DNA of 44,216 nucleotides from an uncultured Akkermansia sp. (GCA_947589345.1 CANQAC010000014.1:1-44216); one strand, 5' to 3'; shown: positions 34,707 through 43,921, counted from the stretch's first letter. Notes: generated by a model from the sequence alone, not told the origin. Translations and numbers: made by a program.

Positions 34707-35000
34707 ATGAATAAAGAAGAGATACAGCAAATCATCATGAACGTCCTTCGGGATTATTGTGAGCAGAACGGGATAACCGTGCCGGAACTGACAAAAAATA
34801 CGCCGCTGCTCGGGAGTAACAGCATTTTAGATTCCCTGGGGCTGGTCAGTGTCATTATCGACATTGAGAGCGCATTTACCGATGCGGGTGCGGAAGTTTC
34901 ACTGGCGACAGAGAGCGCCATGTCCCATCGTATCAGTCCATTCCGTTCGATTGGCTCGCTCTGCAATTACATTGCGGATCAATTAGGCGTCACCGACTGA
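34707..35000 (+). CDS. Acyl-carrier-like protein of module 2
   Basis: The 97-aa product has carrier-protein helices and the site ILDSLGLVS (Ser43), matching the DSL phosphopantetheine motif. It is a little longer than a standard ACP (about 80 aa), with an extra segment before the last helix (ATESAMSHRISPFRSIGSL). It lies 63 bp after the MBOAT gene and 1 bp before the SDR. It probably receives an acyl group from the AMP ligase further down and hands it to the MBOAT. Confidence 0.82.
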   Translation: MNKEEIQQIIMNVLRDYCEQNGITVPELTKNTPLLGSNSILDSLGLVSVIIDIESAFTDAGAEVSLATESAMSHRISPFRSIGSLCNYIADQLGVTD

Positions 35001-35001
35001 T

Positions 35002-35700
35002 ATGAACCGGGTCATCATCATCACCGGAACGCGTAAGGGGATAGGGAACTACCTGGCGCAATGCTATCTTGAGGAGGGAGACATTGTGTATGGGTGCAGC
35101 AGGCGCGCCTGTGATATTTCCCACCCCAATTACCACCACACCTGCCTCAATGTGGCGGATGAAGAGGCCGTCGTCGCATGGGTGCGCGAGGTCCACAAGG
35201 AGCAGAAGCGCATTGATGTACTCATCAACAACGCCGGGATCGCCTCAATGAACCATGTGCTGCTCACCCCCGGCTCCACGGCGCAGAAGGTGATGGGGAC
35301 CAATTTCCTCGGGACCTTCCTCACGAGCCGGGAGGTGGCGAAGTACATGATGCGCCGCAAGCAGGGGCGTATCGTCAACTACTCCACCGTGGCCGTGCCT
35401 CTCAACCTGCAGGGTGAGCTCGTGTACTCAGCCTCCAAGGCCGCTATCGAGCAGCTCACCCGCGTGCTGGCAGGGGAAATCGGGCAAACGGGGGTGACCG
35501 TCAATGCCGTGGGACCCACGCCCATCGACACGGACCTCATCAAAAACGTTCCCGCCGAAAAGATCCAGGCGCTCATCGACCGTCAGAGCATCAAGCGCTT
35601 CGGAAAGTACGAGGACGTGAAGAACGTCATCGATTTCTACCTGCGCCCGGAGAGTGACTTCATCACGGGGCAAATCATCTATTTGGGAGGTATCAACTGA
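35002..35700 (+). CDS. Short-chain dehydrogenase/reductase, FabG-like
   Basis: The 232-aa protein is a classical SDR: TGTRKGIG cofactor loop at 8-15, NNAG at 76-79, catalytic Ser128, and YSASK at 142-146. C-terminal FITGQIIYLGG is typical of 3-oxoacyl-ACP reductases. Between an ACP-like gene (1 bp) and an acyl ligase gene (1 bp), it probably reduces an ACP-bound keto group, giving a hydroxyacyl unit for transfer. A sugar-linked substrate is the alternative. Confidence 0.88.
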   Translation: MNRVIIITGTRKGIGNYLAQCYLEEGDIVYGCSRRACDISHPNYHHTCLNVADEEAVVAWVREVHKEQKRIDVLINNAGIASMNHVLLTPGSTAQKVMGTNFLGTFLTSREVAKYMMRRKQGRIVNYSTVAVPLNLQGELVYSASKAAIEQLTRVLAGEIGQTGVTVNAVGPTPIDTDLIKNVPAEKIQALIDRQSIKRFGKYEDVKNVIDFYLRPESDFITGQIIYLGGIN

Positions 35701-35701
35701 T

Positions 35702-37066
35702 ATGGAAAACGCATCCTTAATCTTCCCCGCCGGGGAGTACAGCTACGAGCGGCTCCATGAGCAGACTGCCGCGTACAGGGAACGGCTGAAGGAGCAGGTC
35801 GTGCCCGGAACCGTGGTGGCGCTGGTATCAGATTACACCTTTGAAGCCATCGCCCTGTTCTTTGCACTCCACGAACTCAAGGCAATCATCGTTCCCATCA
35901 CCACCCGCGTGGAGGAGGAAATCGAAAACCGCTTGCAGACGGCGCGGTGCGAGGTGCGGATCGATATTGCAGATGGTGAGCTTAAGGTGCAGCGCCTGAC
36001 TCCATCCGTCGAGCGGTTTGAACTCGTGGAGCAGCTCAAGGAGCGCGGGCATGCCGGGCTGATCCTCTTTAGCAGCGGGTCGACGGGAGCGCCCAAGGCG
36101 ATGATCCACGACCTGGACCATCTGGTGGACTCCTACAAGGGGAAGCGAGGGAAGAAGCTCGTGTTCCTGATCTTCCTCATGTTCGACCACATCGGCGGCC
36201 TCAACACGCTGCTCAACTGTCTGGCGATGGGGGTGACCATGGTGTTCCCGGCGGATCGGAATCCCGAACACGTGGCGCAGCTCATCGAACGGCATAGAGT
36301 CAATGTATTGCCCGCTTCGCCGACCTTTCTCAACCTCATGCTCATCAGCGGAGTCACCGAGAGGTACGACCTCAGCTCGCTGCGGATGATCACGTACGGC
36401 ACGGAGCCGATGCCGGATAGCTTGCTGGTGAAATTGAAAGAAGGGTCCCCGCGTGTGAAGTTCCTGCAGACGTTCGGCACGAGCGAGACGGGCATCACGC
36501 AGACCACGAGCAAAGCCAATTTCATCAAGATTGACGACCCCGGAACGGAGTACAAGGTGGTGGACGGGGAACTGTGGCTACGCAGCAAGACGCAGATTAT
36601 GGGGTATTTGAATGCGTCTATGGAGCGCTTCACGGACGATGGGTGGTTTAGGACGGGGGATCTCGTGGAGATGGGGGAGGATGGCTACATCCGCATCATT
36701 GGGCGCAACAAGGAGATGATTAACGTGGGCGGGGAGAAGGTGCTGCCCTCCGAGGTGGAATCTGTGCTCTACCAAATGCCGGGCGTGCTGGATTGCACCG
36801 TGTACGCGGAGAAAAACCCCATCACGGGGCAGATGGTGGCGGCAAAAATGCTCTTCAACGAGCCGCTCACCGCCATGGAGGCGAAGCGAAGGGTGGTTGA
36901 CTTCTGCAAGACCCGGCTCGCCCGCTACAAGATCCCCGCCAAGGTGGTCGTGCTCAAGGAGGACGAGCATTCGGAGAGGTTTAAGAAGAAGCGGATTGCA
37001 GATCAAAATCATGATCCGCTCTTGCGGGGAAAATCGAGCGATGGGTTTGTGACGCAGAGGACTTGA
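35702..37066 (+). CDS. AMP-forming acyl-CoA/acyl-ACP synthetase-like ligase
   Basis: The 454-aa protein has the ANL-family core ILFSSGSTGAPK (121-132), TFGTSETG, DDGWFRTGDL and IIGRNKEMINVGGEKV. The usual C-terminal Gly-Lys catalytic motif is altered: the segment reads HSERFKKKRIADQ, keeping lysines but no Gly. It is shorter than typical acyl-CoA synthetases at the N-terminus. It may load the neighbouring ACP-like protein. The start at 35702 has GGGAGG at good spacing, so the upstream extension to 35654 is rejected. It is the last gene of module 2. Confidence 0.85.
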   Translation: MENASLIFPAGEYSYERLHEQTAAYRERLKEQVVPGTVVALVSDYTFEAIALFFALHELKAIIVPITTRVEEEIENRLQTARCEVRIDIADGELKVQRLTPSVERFELVEQLKERGHAGLILFSSGSTGAPKAMIHDLDHLVDSYKGKRGKKLVFLIFLMFDHIGGLNTLLNCLAMGVTMVFPADRNPEHVAQLIERHRVNVLPASPTFLNLMLISGVTERYDLSSLRMITYGTEPMPDSLLVKLKEGSPRVKFLQTFGTSETGITQTTSKANFIKIDDPGTEYKVVDGELWLRSKTQIMGYLNASMERFTDDGWFRTGDLVEMGEDGYIRIIGRNKEMINVGGEKVLPSEVESVLYQMPGVLDCTVYAEKNPITGQMVAAKMLFNEPLTAMEAKRRVVDFCKTRLARYKIPAKVVVLKEDEHSERFKKKRIADQNHDPLLRGKSSDGFVTQRT

Positions 37067-37149
37067 CAGGCTCGCCGTGATTCCGCTTTGTGATACGCGG
37101 TGAAATCTGTTACAGGCTTCAGGATGTGAATGCGTGCCGGGAGGGCGCG

Positions 37150-37785
37150 TCATTGGGCGGAAGAGGAGGAAAAGACACGCACGAAATGCATGCCGGCGGC
37201 AGAAGCCGCGCAAATTCCGGGCTCCGCATCCTCGAAAACGACGCAGTCGCATGCGGGAACGCACATGAGCTGAGCTGCGTGTAAAAAAATGTCCGGAGCA
37301 GGCTTGCCGTGTGCCACATCTTCCGGGGTGACAATGAGGGGAAAGAGATGTTGCAACCCTGCGGCGCGGAGCGTTTGAAGGGCGCCGGCAATGGCGCTTC
37401 CGGTGCCGATGGCATACGGGATGCCGCGGCGGCGCAGCTCATGCACCAACCCAATGGTCTCCGGGATGGCGGGCAACTTTTCACGAGTGACGTAGTCGGC
37501 GTAGAGGGAGCGCTTGGTATGAGCCACTTGTTCCGGCTGCATGGCGAGACCGTGCTTGCGGTTCAGATCCTTCACGATGTCCACGGCGGCCATGCCACCG
37601 TGAGCCAGAAAATCATCCCAATCAAAGACGGAGGCGTCCGCTCCGGCATTGCGTAGCGCTTGGCGCCAAGCCCGGAAGTGCAGGGGCATGCTGTCCACCA
37701 GCGTGCCGTCCAAATCAAAGATATAACCGCTGAACCAACGAGCTGGCAGAGTCACGCGCGGTCTGTGAGGAGCAGGGTCAGGCAT
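37150..37785 (-). CDS. HAD-superfamily phosphatase, beta-phosphoglucomutase-like
   Basis: The 211-aa protein from ATG 37785 has HAD motif I FDLDGTLVDS, a helical cap (MPLHFRAWRQAL), motif II IGTGSA, motif III Lys in HGKPAPD and motif IV FEDAEPGI. This is the CbbY/beta-phosphoglucomutase group of sugar-phosphate phosphatases and mutases; the substrate is not predictable. Its start lies 8 bp inside the end of the ktrA-like gene, so the two are translationally linked. It faces module 2 tail to tail. Confidence 0.85.
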   Translation of the reverse strand: MPDPAPHRPRVTLPARWFSGYIFDLDGTLVDSMPLHFRAWRQALRNAGADASVFDWDDFLAHGGMAAVDIVKDLNRKHGLAMQPEQVAHTKRSLYADYVTREKLPAIPETIGLVHELRRRGIPYAIGTGSAIAGALQTLRAAGLQHLFPLIVTPEDVAHGKPAPDIFLHAAQLMCVPACDCVVFEDAEPGICAASAAGMHFVRVFSSSSAQ

Positions 37786-38512
37786 TAGCGCTGATATCTT
37801 TCCCGAAGTCATCCACAAAGTCATCCAAGTCGCTCTGCTTGCCGAAGAGGACGAGTACATCTCCCGTCTGGAAAGTCATTGTAGGCTCCGGGGTGCCGAT
37901 GACGGGTTGCTCCGGTTCCTCAATGATGGCTTCGCCCGGGGAAGTTTCACTGAGCTGTCCGCGGCGTACCGTGATGAGGTTGAGGCGGTATTTCGAGCGC
38001 AGACCGGATTCCATGAGAGACTTGCCGACCCATTCGTCCGGCAACGGCACTTCGGCGAGAGAGTGCGTGGAGTCAATCGTTGTGAGACTCTTGAAACTGC
38101 GGTTGACAAAACGCCGAGCCAGCTGGCGAGCTGCCACATCTTCTACCCGGAAAAGTTCGTTGATGCCAAGCAATTTGAGCATCTCTGCCTGGAGTTCATT
38201 CACCGAGCGTACGTAGAGGTTCTCCACCTTCTTGCTGATTTTGAGATGAGCGGCGATGAGCAGATTGCGCTCAAACTTTTCGCCGACCGCTACAATCACG
38301 TGCGTGTTGTTTCCCAAATCCAACTTGTCGAGAAGGCTGTCGCGTGTGGCATCGCCGATGATGGGTTGCGTGACTTTGTCCTTGATATCACTGATGACGG
38401 ATTCGCGCTCATCAATGGCGGTCACCTCGTAACCCTCCTCATGCAGATGCAGGGCGAGAGCGCGGCCGAATTGACCAATGCCGATGATGACGAATTTTCT
38501 GGAATGAGCCAT
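37778..38512 (-). CDS. ktrA: KtrA/TrkA-type potassium channel regulatory subunit
   Basis: The 244-aa protein has an RCK-N Rossmann domain (IIGIGQFGRALA, with Asp-Glu at the end of the second strand) and an RCK-C domain beginning near residue 150. It binds nucleotide and gates the membrane subunit encoded just upstream (38534-40354). The pair forms a KtrAB-type potassium uptake system. Confidence 0.88.
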   Translation of the reverse strand: MAHSRKFVIIGIGQFGRALALHLHEEGYEVTAIDERESVISDIKDKVTQPIIGDATRDSLLDKLDLGNNTHVIVAVGEKFERNLLIAAHLKISKKVENLYVRSVNELQAEMLKLLGINELFRVEDVAARQLARRFVNRSFKSLTTIDSTHSLAEVPLPDEWVGKSLMESGLRSKYRLNLITVRRGQLSETSPGEAIIEEPEQPVIGTPEPTMTFQTGDVLVLFGKQSDLDDFVDDFGKDISANA

Positions 38513-38533
38513 AGTTGTATGTTGGTGTGAGGA

Positions 38534-40354
38534 TTAGTTGAGCGGGAGACGCGTTTCCGGGTAGCGGAAAGCTTGCGGGGGTTTGGGTGTAATGAAGATG
38601 AGCATGAAGGTGAACATCCCCATGCGCCCGAAGAGCATGTTGAGCGTGATGATCAGTTTGGAGAACCAGGAGAGATTGGCGGGGTCGATCAACGTGTAAC
38701 CGCTGGTGGTGTAGGCGCTCACCTCCAGGAAGAGCATGTTGAGCAGATGGGTGAGCCCTGCATGGCTTTTGTCTGCCCCGCCGCTCCACTCTTCCACAAG
38801 CAATAGCAGCATGGTAGTGACAAAAATCCAGAAAATGGAGAGCACCACGGTGGCCATGGCCCGTTCTACCGTGGACCGGGCTATGCGGCGCTCATGGATC
38901 TGGACATCCTGCTGACCGCGCAGCACTCGAAATACTTCCAGCACGCAGATGGCAACCACCGGGGCAAAAACGCCTCCGCCCGTGCCCGCCGGGTTGCCGC
39001 CCACAAACATCAGCAAGCACAGAAAAAGCTTGTACACGGGGCCATACTCCGTGATGTCGGTGAGATTGAAGCCCGCCGAGCGTCCAACCGTATTCCAAAA
39101 GCTTTCCCAGAGCGAGTGCCACGTGATAGCGTGCGTGGATGAGGGTTCCAAATAGCTCAGGAAGGTCAGTCCCAGGAAGCCACCGAGCAGCACAATCGCA
39201 GTGACGCGCATCACAAACCAGGAGTGCGTGCTCCAGCGCCGTGTGTTTTTCTTGTGGTGCAACCAACGCCCCAGTCTCGCCAAGGCTTCCCGGTAAACAC
39301 CGAAGCCCAAAGTGCCGGCGATGATGAGTAGCATCATCACCCCTTGCGCCCAAAGGCAGTCGTTCACGCCGCTCTGCGCCATGTTGTCCGGGAAAAGAGT
39401 GATGCCGGCGTTACAGAAGGCGGAAACAGAGTGGAAGATGGCGTAGAACCATAAATCGTCCGGACTGATCCCCTGCACGCCCTCCCACATATTGTACAGG
39501 AGCAGGGCGCCGACAACTTCGATGCTCAGGGTCACCCCTACTACGGTGCAGAGCAGGGATTGGATGATGCGCGGGTTCTCCTGATCCAACATCGAAGAAA
39601 CGGCGTTGCTGTTTTCCACGCTGAGCCGGTTGCCGATCAACATCATGACGAAATAGGTGAAGGTCATCACCCCCATGGCGCCGATTTGAAAATCCAGTAG
39701 CACGATGATTTGACCAAATTGGGAGAGCTCGGTTCCCACGTCAATACAGGTCAACCCGGTGATGGATGTGGCGCTCGCGCAGGTGAAAAGGGCGTCGATG
39801 AAGGAGAGCGTAGCTCCATCTTTGTGCGCGTAGGGCATCATGAGCAGCAAGGTGCTCACCAGGACGAAAGCGGCCATGCCCAGGAAGAAGATAATGGCCG
39901 GCGAAAGACGGTCGATTTTGCTGGTTCTCTGCACGCCGCCGGAACGTATATAGAGCCGCAAATTCACTAAGGTAGCTATCGAAAAGATGCCCTGCACGAT
40001 GCTCAGCCCTATGGCGAAGCACAAAGTTACGTATAAACACCCTTGCGATACGATCCGGAAGATAACTCCCGCCAGCAGTAGTGAGTTGAGAATAATCACC
40101 ACCAGCCGTATGCAATCCGGACGAGAGGGCCAATGTTTTTCCGCTCGCCGCAGACACGGACGCAGGATGCGGACGGACACGCACAGTGTATTGAGCCATA
40201 CCAGACCTCCCAGCAAGATATGCCAACCCTGGGCGAGCATTTGCTCCTGCGCAAAGCCCATAACCCACAGCACGACGAGCAACGAAGATAAACCGGAGAT
40301 TCCTTCCGTCAGCCCGAGAGCCAAAGCCAGTCGCTTCTTTTGAACCTGGTTCAT
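38534..40354 (-). CDS. ktrB: KtrB/TrkH-type potassium uptake membrane subunit
   Basis: The 606-aa protein has about twelve membrane spans. Four pore loops fit the TrkH/KtrB pattern: SATSITGLTCID, HSVSAFCNAGIT, NTVGRSAGFNLTDI and VSAYTTSGYTLI, each with the selectivity Gly. Compared with KtrB (about 450 aa) there is a roughly 150-aa N-terminal membrane extension with four extra spans. It precedes ktrA by 21 bp in one operon. Confidence 0.88.
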   Translation of the reverse strand: MNQVQKKRLALALGLTEGISGLSSLLVVLWVMGFAQEQMLAQGWHILLGGLVWLNTLCVSVRILRPCLRRAEKHWPSRPDCIRLVVIILNSLLLAGVIFRIVSQGCLYVTLCFAIGLSIVQGIFSIATLVNLRLYIRSGGVQRTSKIDRLSPAIIFFLGMAAFVLVSTLLLMMPYAHKDGATLSFIDALFTCASATSITGLTCIDVGTELSQFGQIIVLLDFQIGAMGVMTFTYFVMMLIGNRLSVENSNAVSSMLDQENPRIIQSLLCTVVGVTLSIEVVGALLLYNMWEGVQGISPDDLWFYAIFHSVSAFCNAGITLFPDNMAQSGVNDCLWAQGVMMLLIIAGTLGFGVYREALARLGRWLHHKKNTRRWSTHSWFVMRVTAIVLLGGFLGLTFLSYLEPSSTHAITWHSLWESFWNTVGRSAGFNLTDITEYGPVYKLFLCLLMFVGGNPAGTGGGVFAPVVAICVLEVFRVLRGQQDVQIHERRIARSTVERAMATVVLSIFWIFVTTMLLLLVEEWSGGADKSHAGLTHLLNMLFLEVSAYTTSGYTLIDPANLSWFSKLIITLNMLFGRMGMFTFMLIFITPKPPQAFRYPETRLPLN

Positions 40355-40506
40355 TGCGCCAAGTAACTTCGAGTTCGAAGTTTAGCACAATCAGTCGTAT
40401 AAAGCAAGACCCGGCAATGAGATTTGCAAGTCTGAGAGCTGTTGACAGCAGGGCAAGCGCATTCGGATCAAGACGGCAGGCGGGCAGGGGGAGCTCCCCC
40501 GTTCCA

Positions 40507-41679
40507 TCAATCTTGTTTTCGGCGGCATGTTGCCGTCGGCTCAATTTGCAGCAGCGTAATCTCGGAGCGTACGCCGAGCCGCAGCGGCATCATGGTCCAC
40601 AGGCTTGTGCCGGGATTCACGTACACCTGCATGTTACCGGAGCGATAGAGACCGAAAACATAGCCCGCATTGAAACGCGCGACGAGAGGGTACAGGGGCA
40701 GTACCATGCCGCCGTGAGTATGTCCGGAAAGCTGGAGCGCTACCCCGCAGCGTTCGGCGTCTCGTGCGAGTCCGGGCTGGTGAGCCAGCAGGATGACTGG
40801 GAGCCCCGTCGGCGCGCCCGATGTTGCTTTGGTCACATCCGGATGCTCAAAGCCAAAGCCTCTCGCCGCAGGATCTGTCACTCCTGCCAGCACGACACCG
40901 AGCTCTGACAACGCCACGTGTTCATTTTCCAGCAGACGAAGCCCCAGAGAACGCAGGAAAGGCGCCCATTCCTCGTAACCGGAGTAATATTCGTGATTGC
41001 CCGGCACGGCGTACACTCCGAAGGGAGCACGCAACTCAGCAAGCGGTCTCAGGGCATCCCCGCGCTGCCGTACCGAGCCATCCACGAAGTCGCCGGTAAC
41101 CGCGATAAGATCCGGTCGGAGTTGCATCGTTTGCCGTACCCAGCCGCGCACCGTGGAAGCGTCCTTTGCACAATCTACGTGGAGATCTGACAAGAGCGCA
41201 ATACGAAACGGCTTATCCACGGGAAGCTGCAGCTTCACTTCACGAATTCGCGGCGGACAGAGAGCCTCGTACATTCCGATTCCACAGGTCAAGACAGCCA
41301 CCGCAAACGTCACTCCTGCCAAACGCGCCCGGAGCTGCCTCCGCTGAGCACGCTCCCCTTTCCGAAAACGCGGGATGAACAGGACAAGGAGATCGTAAAC
41401 GACGCACGCGGCAAACAACAAGCAGGCAAAGGAGAGCATGAGCATGTAGAGTCCACTGTAAGTCAACAGAAACCAGCCCGGCAGATCCGGCGCAAAGGGT
41501 AGATTTCCGCCCATACTCCGAAGTATCGGGAAGATGCATGCCACCCCCAATAAGACGATCGCCGTCAAGACCTTGAACGGCCATTTCCACGCCAGCGGAT
41601 ACACCCCGCGCAAAAAGACGTACGCCGCAAACGCCAGAGATATCAAGACCATCATGCGCATATTCGCAATATAGCTCAT
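40507..41679 (-). CDS. Membrane-anchored metallophosphoesterase, YkuE-like
   Basis: The 390-aa protein from ATG 41679 has four or five N-terminal membrane spans (to about residue 135), then a calcineurin-type metallophosphoesterase. The motifs are SDLHVD, VTGDFVDG, PGNHEYY, LLAHQPG and SGHTHGG in order. YkuE/LpxH-like proteins of this layout act on phospho-lipids or nucleotides at the membrane. The substrate here is unknown. GAGGG precedes the start. A palindrome GGGGGAGCTCCCCC lies just past the stop (near 40486-40499) and could form a terminator stem, although there is no T run. Confidence 0.82.
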   Translation of the reverse strand: MSYIANMRMMVLISLAFAAYVFLRGVYPLAWKWPFKVLTAIVLLGVACIFPILRSMGGNLPFAPDLPGWFLLTYSGLYMLMLSFACLLFAACVVYDLLVLFIPRFRKGERAQRRQLRARLAGVTFAVAVLTCGIGMYEALCPPRIREVKLQLPVDKPFRIALLSDLHVDCAKDASTVRGWVRQTMQLRPDLIAVTGDFVDGSVRQRGDALRPLAELRAPFGVYAVPGNHEYYSGYEEWAPFLRSLGLRLLENEHVALSELGVVLAGVTDPAARGFGFEHPDVTKATSGAPTGLPVILLAHQPGLARDAERCGVALQLSGHTHGGMVLPLYPLVARFNAGYVFGLYRSGNMQVYVNPGTSLWTMMPLRLGVRSEITLLQIEPTATCRRKQD

Positions 41680-41804
41680 TTGGCAATCCCTCGCAAGCCC
41701 CAAAAATCATCGATGGAATCTGCGCCGGGACACGGAGCGCGGAGAAAGGGCAAGACGGAATGAGTCATGCAATGCATGGGTTTTTCAAGCGCCGAATTTT
41801 TTTC

Positions 41805-41833
41805 TTCACAAGCGGGGAAATCATCCTATAATA
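41805..41833 (+). promoter_or_regulatory. Sigma70-type promoter for the branched-chain aminotransferase gene
   Basis: TTCACA at 41805-41810 (5 of 6) and a perfect TATAAT at 41828-41833 are spaced 17 bp apart, with the expected start near 41840. The ATG at 41858 follows after a short leader without a clear ribosome site. Confidence 0.8.
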
Positions 41834-41857
41834 GACGGCGTAACCTACTGCACGATT

Positions 41858-42709
41858 ATGAAGATTTGGTTTGATGGAAAACTGGTCGATGAGAAAGAGG
41901 CCAAAACATCGGTTTTTGACCATGCAACATTGTACGGCGACGGGTGTTTTGAGGGCATCCGCTTTTATTCGGGAAAGATTTTTCGACTGGAGGAGCATAT
42001 TATTCGTCTCTTCAACGGGATGCGCTACTTGCTCATCGATTGCCCGTGGAATTTCGAGGAGGTCTGCGCGGCTACGAGACAGACCGTGGAGGCCAATGGC
42101 ATGCAGGACGGCTACATTCGGCTGGTGGTGACGCGCGGAGCCGGCGATTTGGGACTTAACCCGCGCAATTGCCCCAAACCCAGCATGTTCATCATCGCTC
42201 AAAACATCACCCTTTACCCCAAGGAAATGTATGAAAACGGGTTGAGCCTCATCACCAGCTCCTATCGTCGCCCCAACCCGGACGTCCTTTGTCAGCAGGT
42301 GAAAAGCCTCAATTATCTCAACAGTATTTCCGCCAAAATTGAGGCTGTCCAGCAGGGCGCGGGCGAGGCGCTCATGCTCAACCAACGGGGTAATGTTGCC
42401 GAGTGTACCGGCGATAACATTTTTATTGTGAAGGATGGGGTCGTACTCACTCCGCCGCTCACTGAGGGGGCGTTAGGCGGTATCACGCGCCACGCTGTGC
42501 AAGACATTTGCGCGGAGTTGGGGATACCGTGTGAAGAGCAGGTGCTCAATCGGTTTGATATCATTTGTGCCGATGAGTGCTTCCTGACCGGTACAGCCGC
42601 TGAAGTCATTGCCGCTACCAGTCTCGATGGCCGCACCATCGGCACCGGCCGTGCAGGAAGCATCACCAAGCGCATCTTGGAGCGTTTCCAGAAACTGGTG
42701 CGCGAGTAA
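41858..42709 (+). CDS. ilvE: Branched-chain amino acid aminotransferase
   Basis: The 283-aa protein is a fold-type IV PLP aminotransferase. It has DGCFEGIRFY, the PLP Lys149 in QQVKSLNYLNSI, and the phosphate-binding region NVAECTGDNIFIVKDG. It transaminates leucine, isoleucine and valine. Length and motifs match IlvE class II closely; D-amino acid transaminase or aminodeoxychorismate lyase relatives are less likely because of the FEGIR motif. Nine bp separate it from the Nudix gene downstream. Confidence 0.9.
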   Translation: MKIWFDGKLVDEKEAKTSVFDHATLYGDGCFEGIRFYSGKIFRLEEHIIRLFNGMRYLLIDCPWNFEEVCAATRQTVEANGMQDGYIRLVVTRGAGDLGLNPRNCPKPSMFIIAQNITLYPKEMYENGLSLITSSYRRPNPDVLCQQVKSLNYLNSISAKIEAVQQGAGEALMLNQRGNVAECTGDNIFIVKDGVVLTPPLTEGALGGITRHAVQDICAELGIPCEEQVLNRFDIICADECFLTGTAAEVIAATSLDGRTIGTGRAGSITKRILERFQKLVRE

Positions 42710-42718
42710 CCGTACTCC

Positions 42719-43228
42719 ATGGAGACACTCTACAGCGGGCGTTTCGTGAATCTCGTGCGTGATGGACGCTGGGAGTACTGTGAACGCGTCAAGAACACGG
42801 CGGCAGCCATGATCTTCGCGCGCACGCGCGACCGGAAAATCCTGCTGGTGGAGGAATATCGCCCGCCCATTCAGCGGCAAAGCATTTGCTTCCCCGCCGG
42901 ACTCATCGGGGATGCCGGGCAGGAGAGCGCAGAGGACGCTGCGCGTCGGGAACTGCTGGAGGAGACCGGGTACGAGGCCGGAGAAATGCGCTTTCTCTAC
43001 GCCGGACCTTCCTCTCCGGGAATTACCTCCGAATATATCTCTTTTTTCCTGGCTTCTGATCTGGTGCATCGTGGACGAGGCGGCGGTGTGCAGGGAGAGA
43101 ATATCACCGTCCATGAAGTCCCGGAGGAGAGCGTGGATGCGTGGCTTGAGACCCAACGTGCCGCCGGCAAGGCCGTTGATCCGCGTATTTATGCCGGATT
43201 ATATGCGCTGAAGAAGACAGAATTCTGA
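42719..43228 (+). CDS. Nudix hydrolase, ADP-ribose pyrophosphatase-like
   Basis: The 169-aa protein has the ADP-ribose pyrophosphatase layout: VEEYRPPIQRQ upstream, PAGLIGDAGQ, then RRELLEETGY. The Nudix box is complete in its catalytic REx2EE part. Its front has two extra residues (Gly to Glu spaced by seven instead of five), which may alter the loop. ADP-ribose or another nucleotide-diphosphate sugar is the likely substrate. It is probably co-transcribed with ilvE. Confidence 0.85.
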   Translation: METLYSGRFVNLVRDGRWEYCERVKNTAAAMIFARTRDRKILLVEEYRPPIQRQSICFPAGLIGDAGQESAEDAARRELLEETGYEAGEMRFLYAGPSSPGITSEYISFFLASDLVHRGRGGGVQGENITVHEVPEESVDAWLETQRAAGKAVDPRIYAGLYALKKTEF

Positions 43229-43245
43229 TTTGTTATATTCTGCGC

Positions 43246-43274
43246 TTGACACGAGAAAGAACTTTCCATACAAT
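43246..43274 (+). promoter_or_regulatory. Sigma70-type promoter for the thioredoxin-like gene
   Basis: A perfect TTGACA (43246-43251) and TACAAT (43269-43274, 5 of 6) are spaced 17 bp apart. The start codon lies at 43310, with GGGGAGA in the leader about 20 bp before it. Confidence 0.82.
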
Positions 43275-43309
43275 GCGGAGCAAACTGGGGAGAACCCGGA
43301 AATCAATTT

Positions 43310-43921
43310 ATGAAAACAAATGTTATATTGCTTGCGTTGATGGCAGTGGGTATACTGGCATCGGGCGCATGTTGTGGCGCAGAGGAGGACAGCGCTGAAA
43401 AAACGCCGGCAACGAAGGTTAGCAAGGCAGATGCCCTCAGTCCGGTAGCCAAGGCGATCAAGAAGCTGTCTTGCTTCAACGGCAAGCCCAATGTGCAAGC
43501 CGAGTACTACATCTATCTCCAGTCGGCGAGCTGGTGTCCCCCTTGCCGCGCTGAGATGCCCGAGATTGCTTCTCTGTACGAGCAGATGAAGGAAAACGGG
43601 GTGGAGATTCTTCTGGTCTCGGCGGACAGTTCCAAGAAAATGGCCAAAAAATACCTGAAGGAATTTGATGCCGATTTCCCCGCTACGATGCCTAAAAAAG
43701 ATGGCGGTGTGGATCTCCCCGGTTTCAAAGACTCTCCAACGATTCCTCACGCTACCATCGTGACCAAGGATGGGAAAATTGTGAGGGATGGACACGGCTC
43801 GATTGTGCTGAATTATCGCAGCGAGATTGACCGCTACGAGAAGGAGCATCCCTCTCCGTCAGCCGCAGGATCCAAGTCTGACTCTGCAAAGGAAGACTCC
43901 TCGAAGAATGCGGGGGATTGA
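43310..43921 (+). CDS. Exported thioredoxin-like (TlpA/ResA-type) protein
   Basis: The 203-aa protein has an N-terminal signal (VILLALMAVGILASGACC) with a Cys pair that could be lipidated, although the lipobox is not canonical. A thioredoxin fold with SASWCPPC (CPPC at 76-79) follows, then a cis-Pro context TIPHATIV. The tail is Ser/Lys/Asp-rich. TlpA/ResA proteins reduce disulfides outside the cytoplasm, often for cytochrome c maturation. No such genes are nearby. It has its own promoter and terminator and appears monocistronic. Confidence 0.85.
   Translation: MKTNVILLALMAVGILASGACCGAEEDSAEKTPATKVSKADALSPVAKAIKKLSCFNGKPNVQAEYYIYLQSASWCPPCRAEMPEIASLYEQMKENGVEILLVSADSSKKMAKKYLKEFDADFPATMPKKDGGVDLPGFKDSPTIPHATIVTKDGKIVRDGHGSIVLNYRSEIDRYEKEHPSPSAAGSKSDSAKEDSSKNAGD

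Noticed and set aside
34789..34801. TGACAAAAAATAC inside the module 2 ACP-like gene, identical to part of the cassette flank
   Set aside because: It encodes conserved carrier-protein residues (LTKNT) and has no inverted arms nearby. Chance or codon choice is enough.
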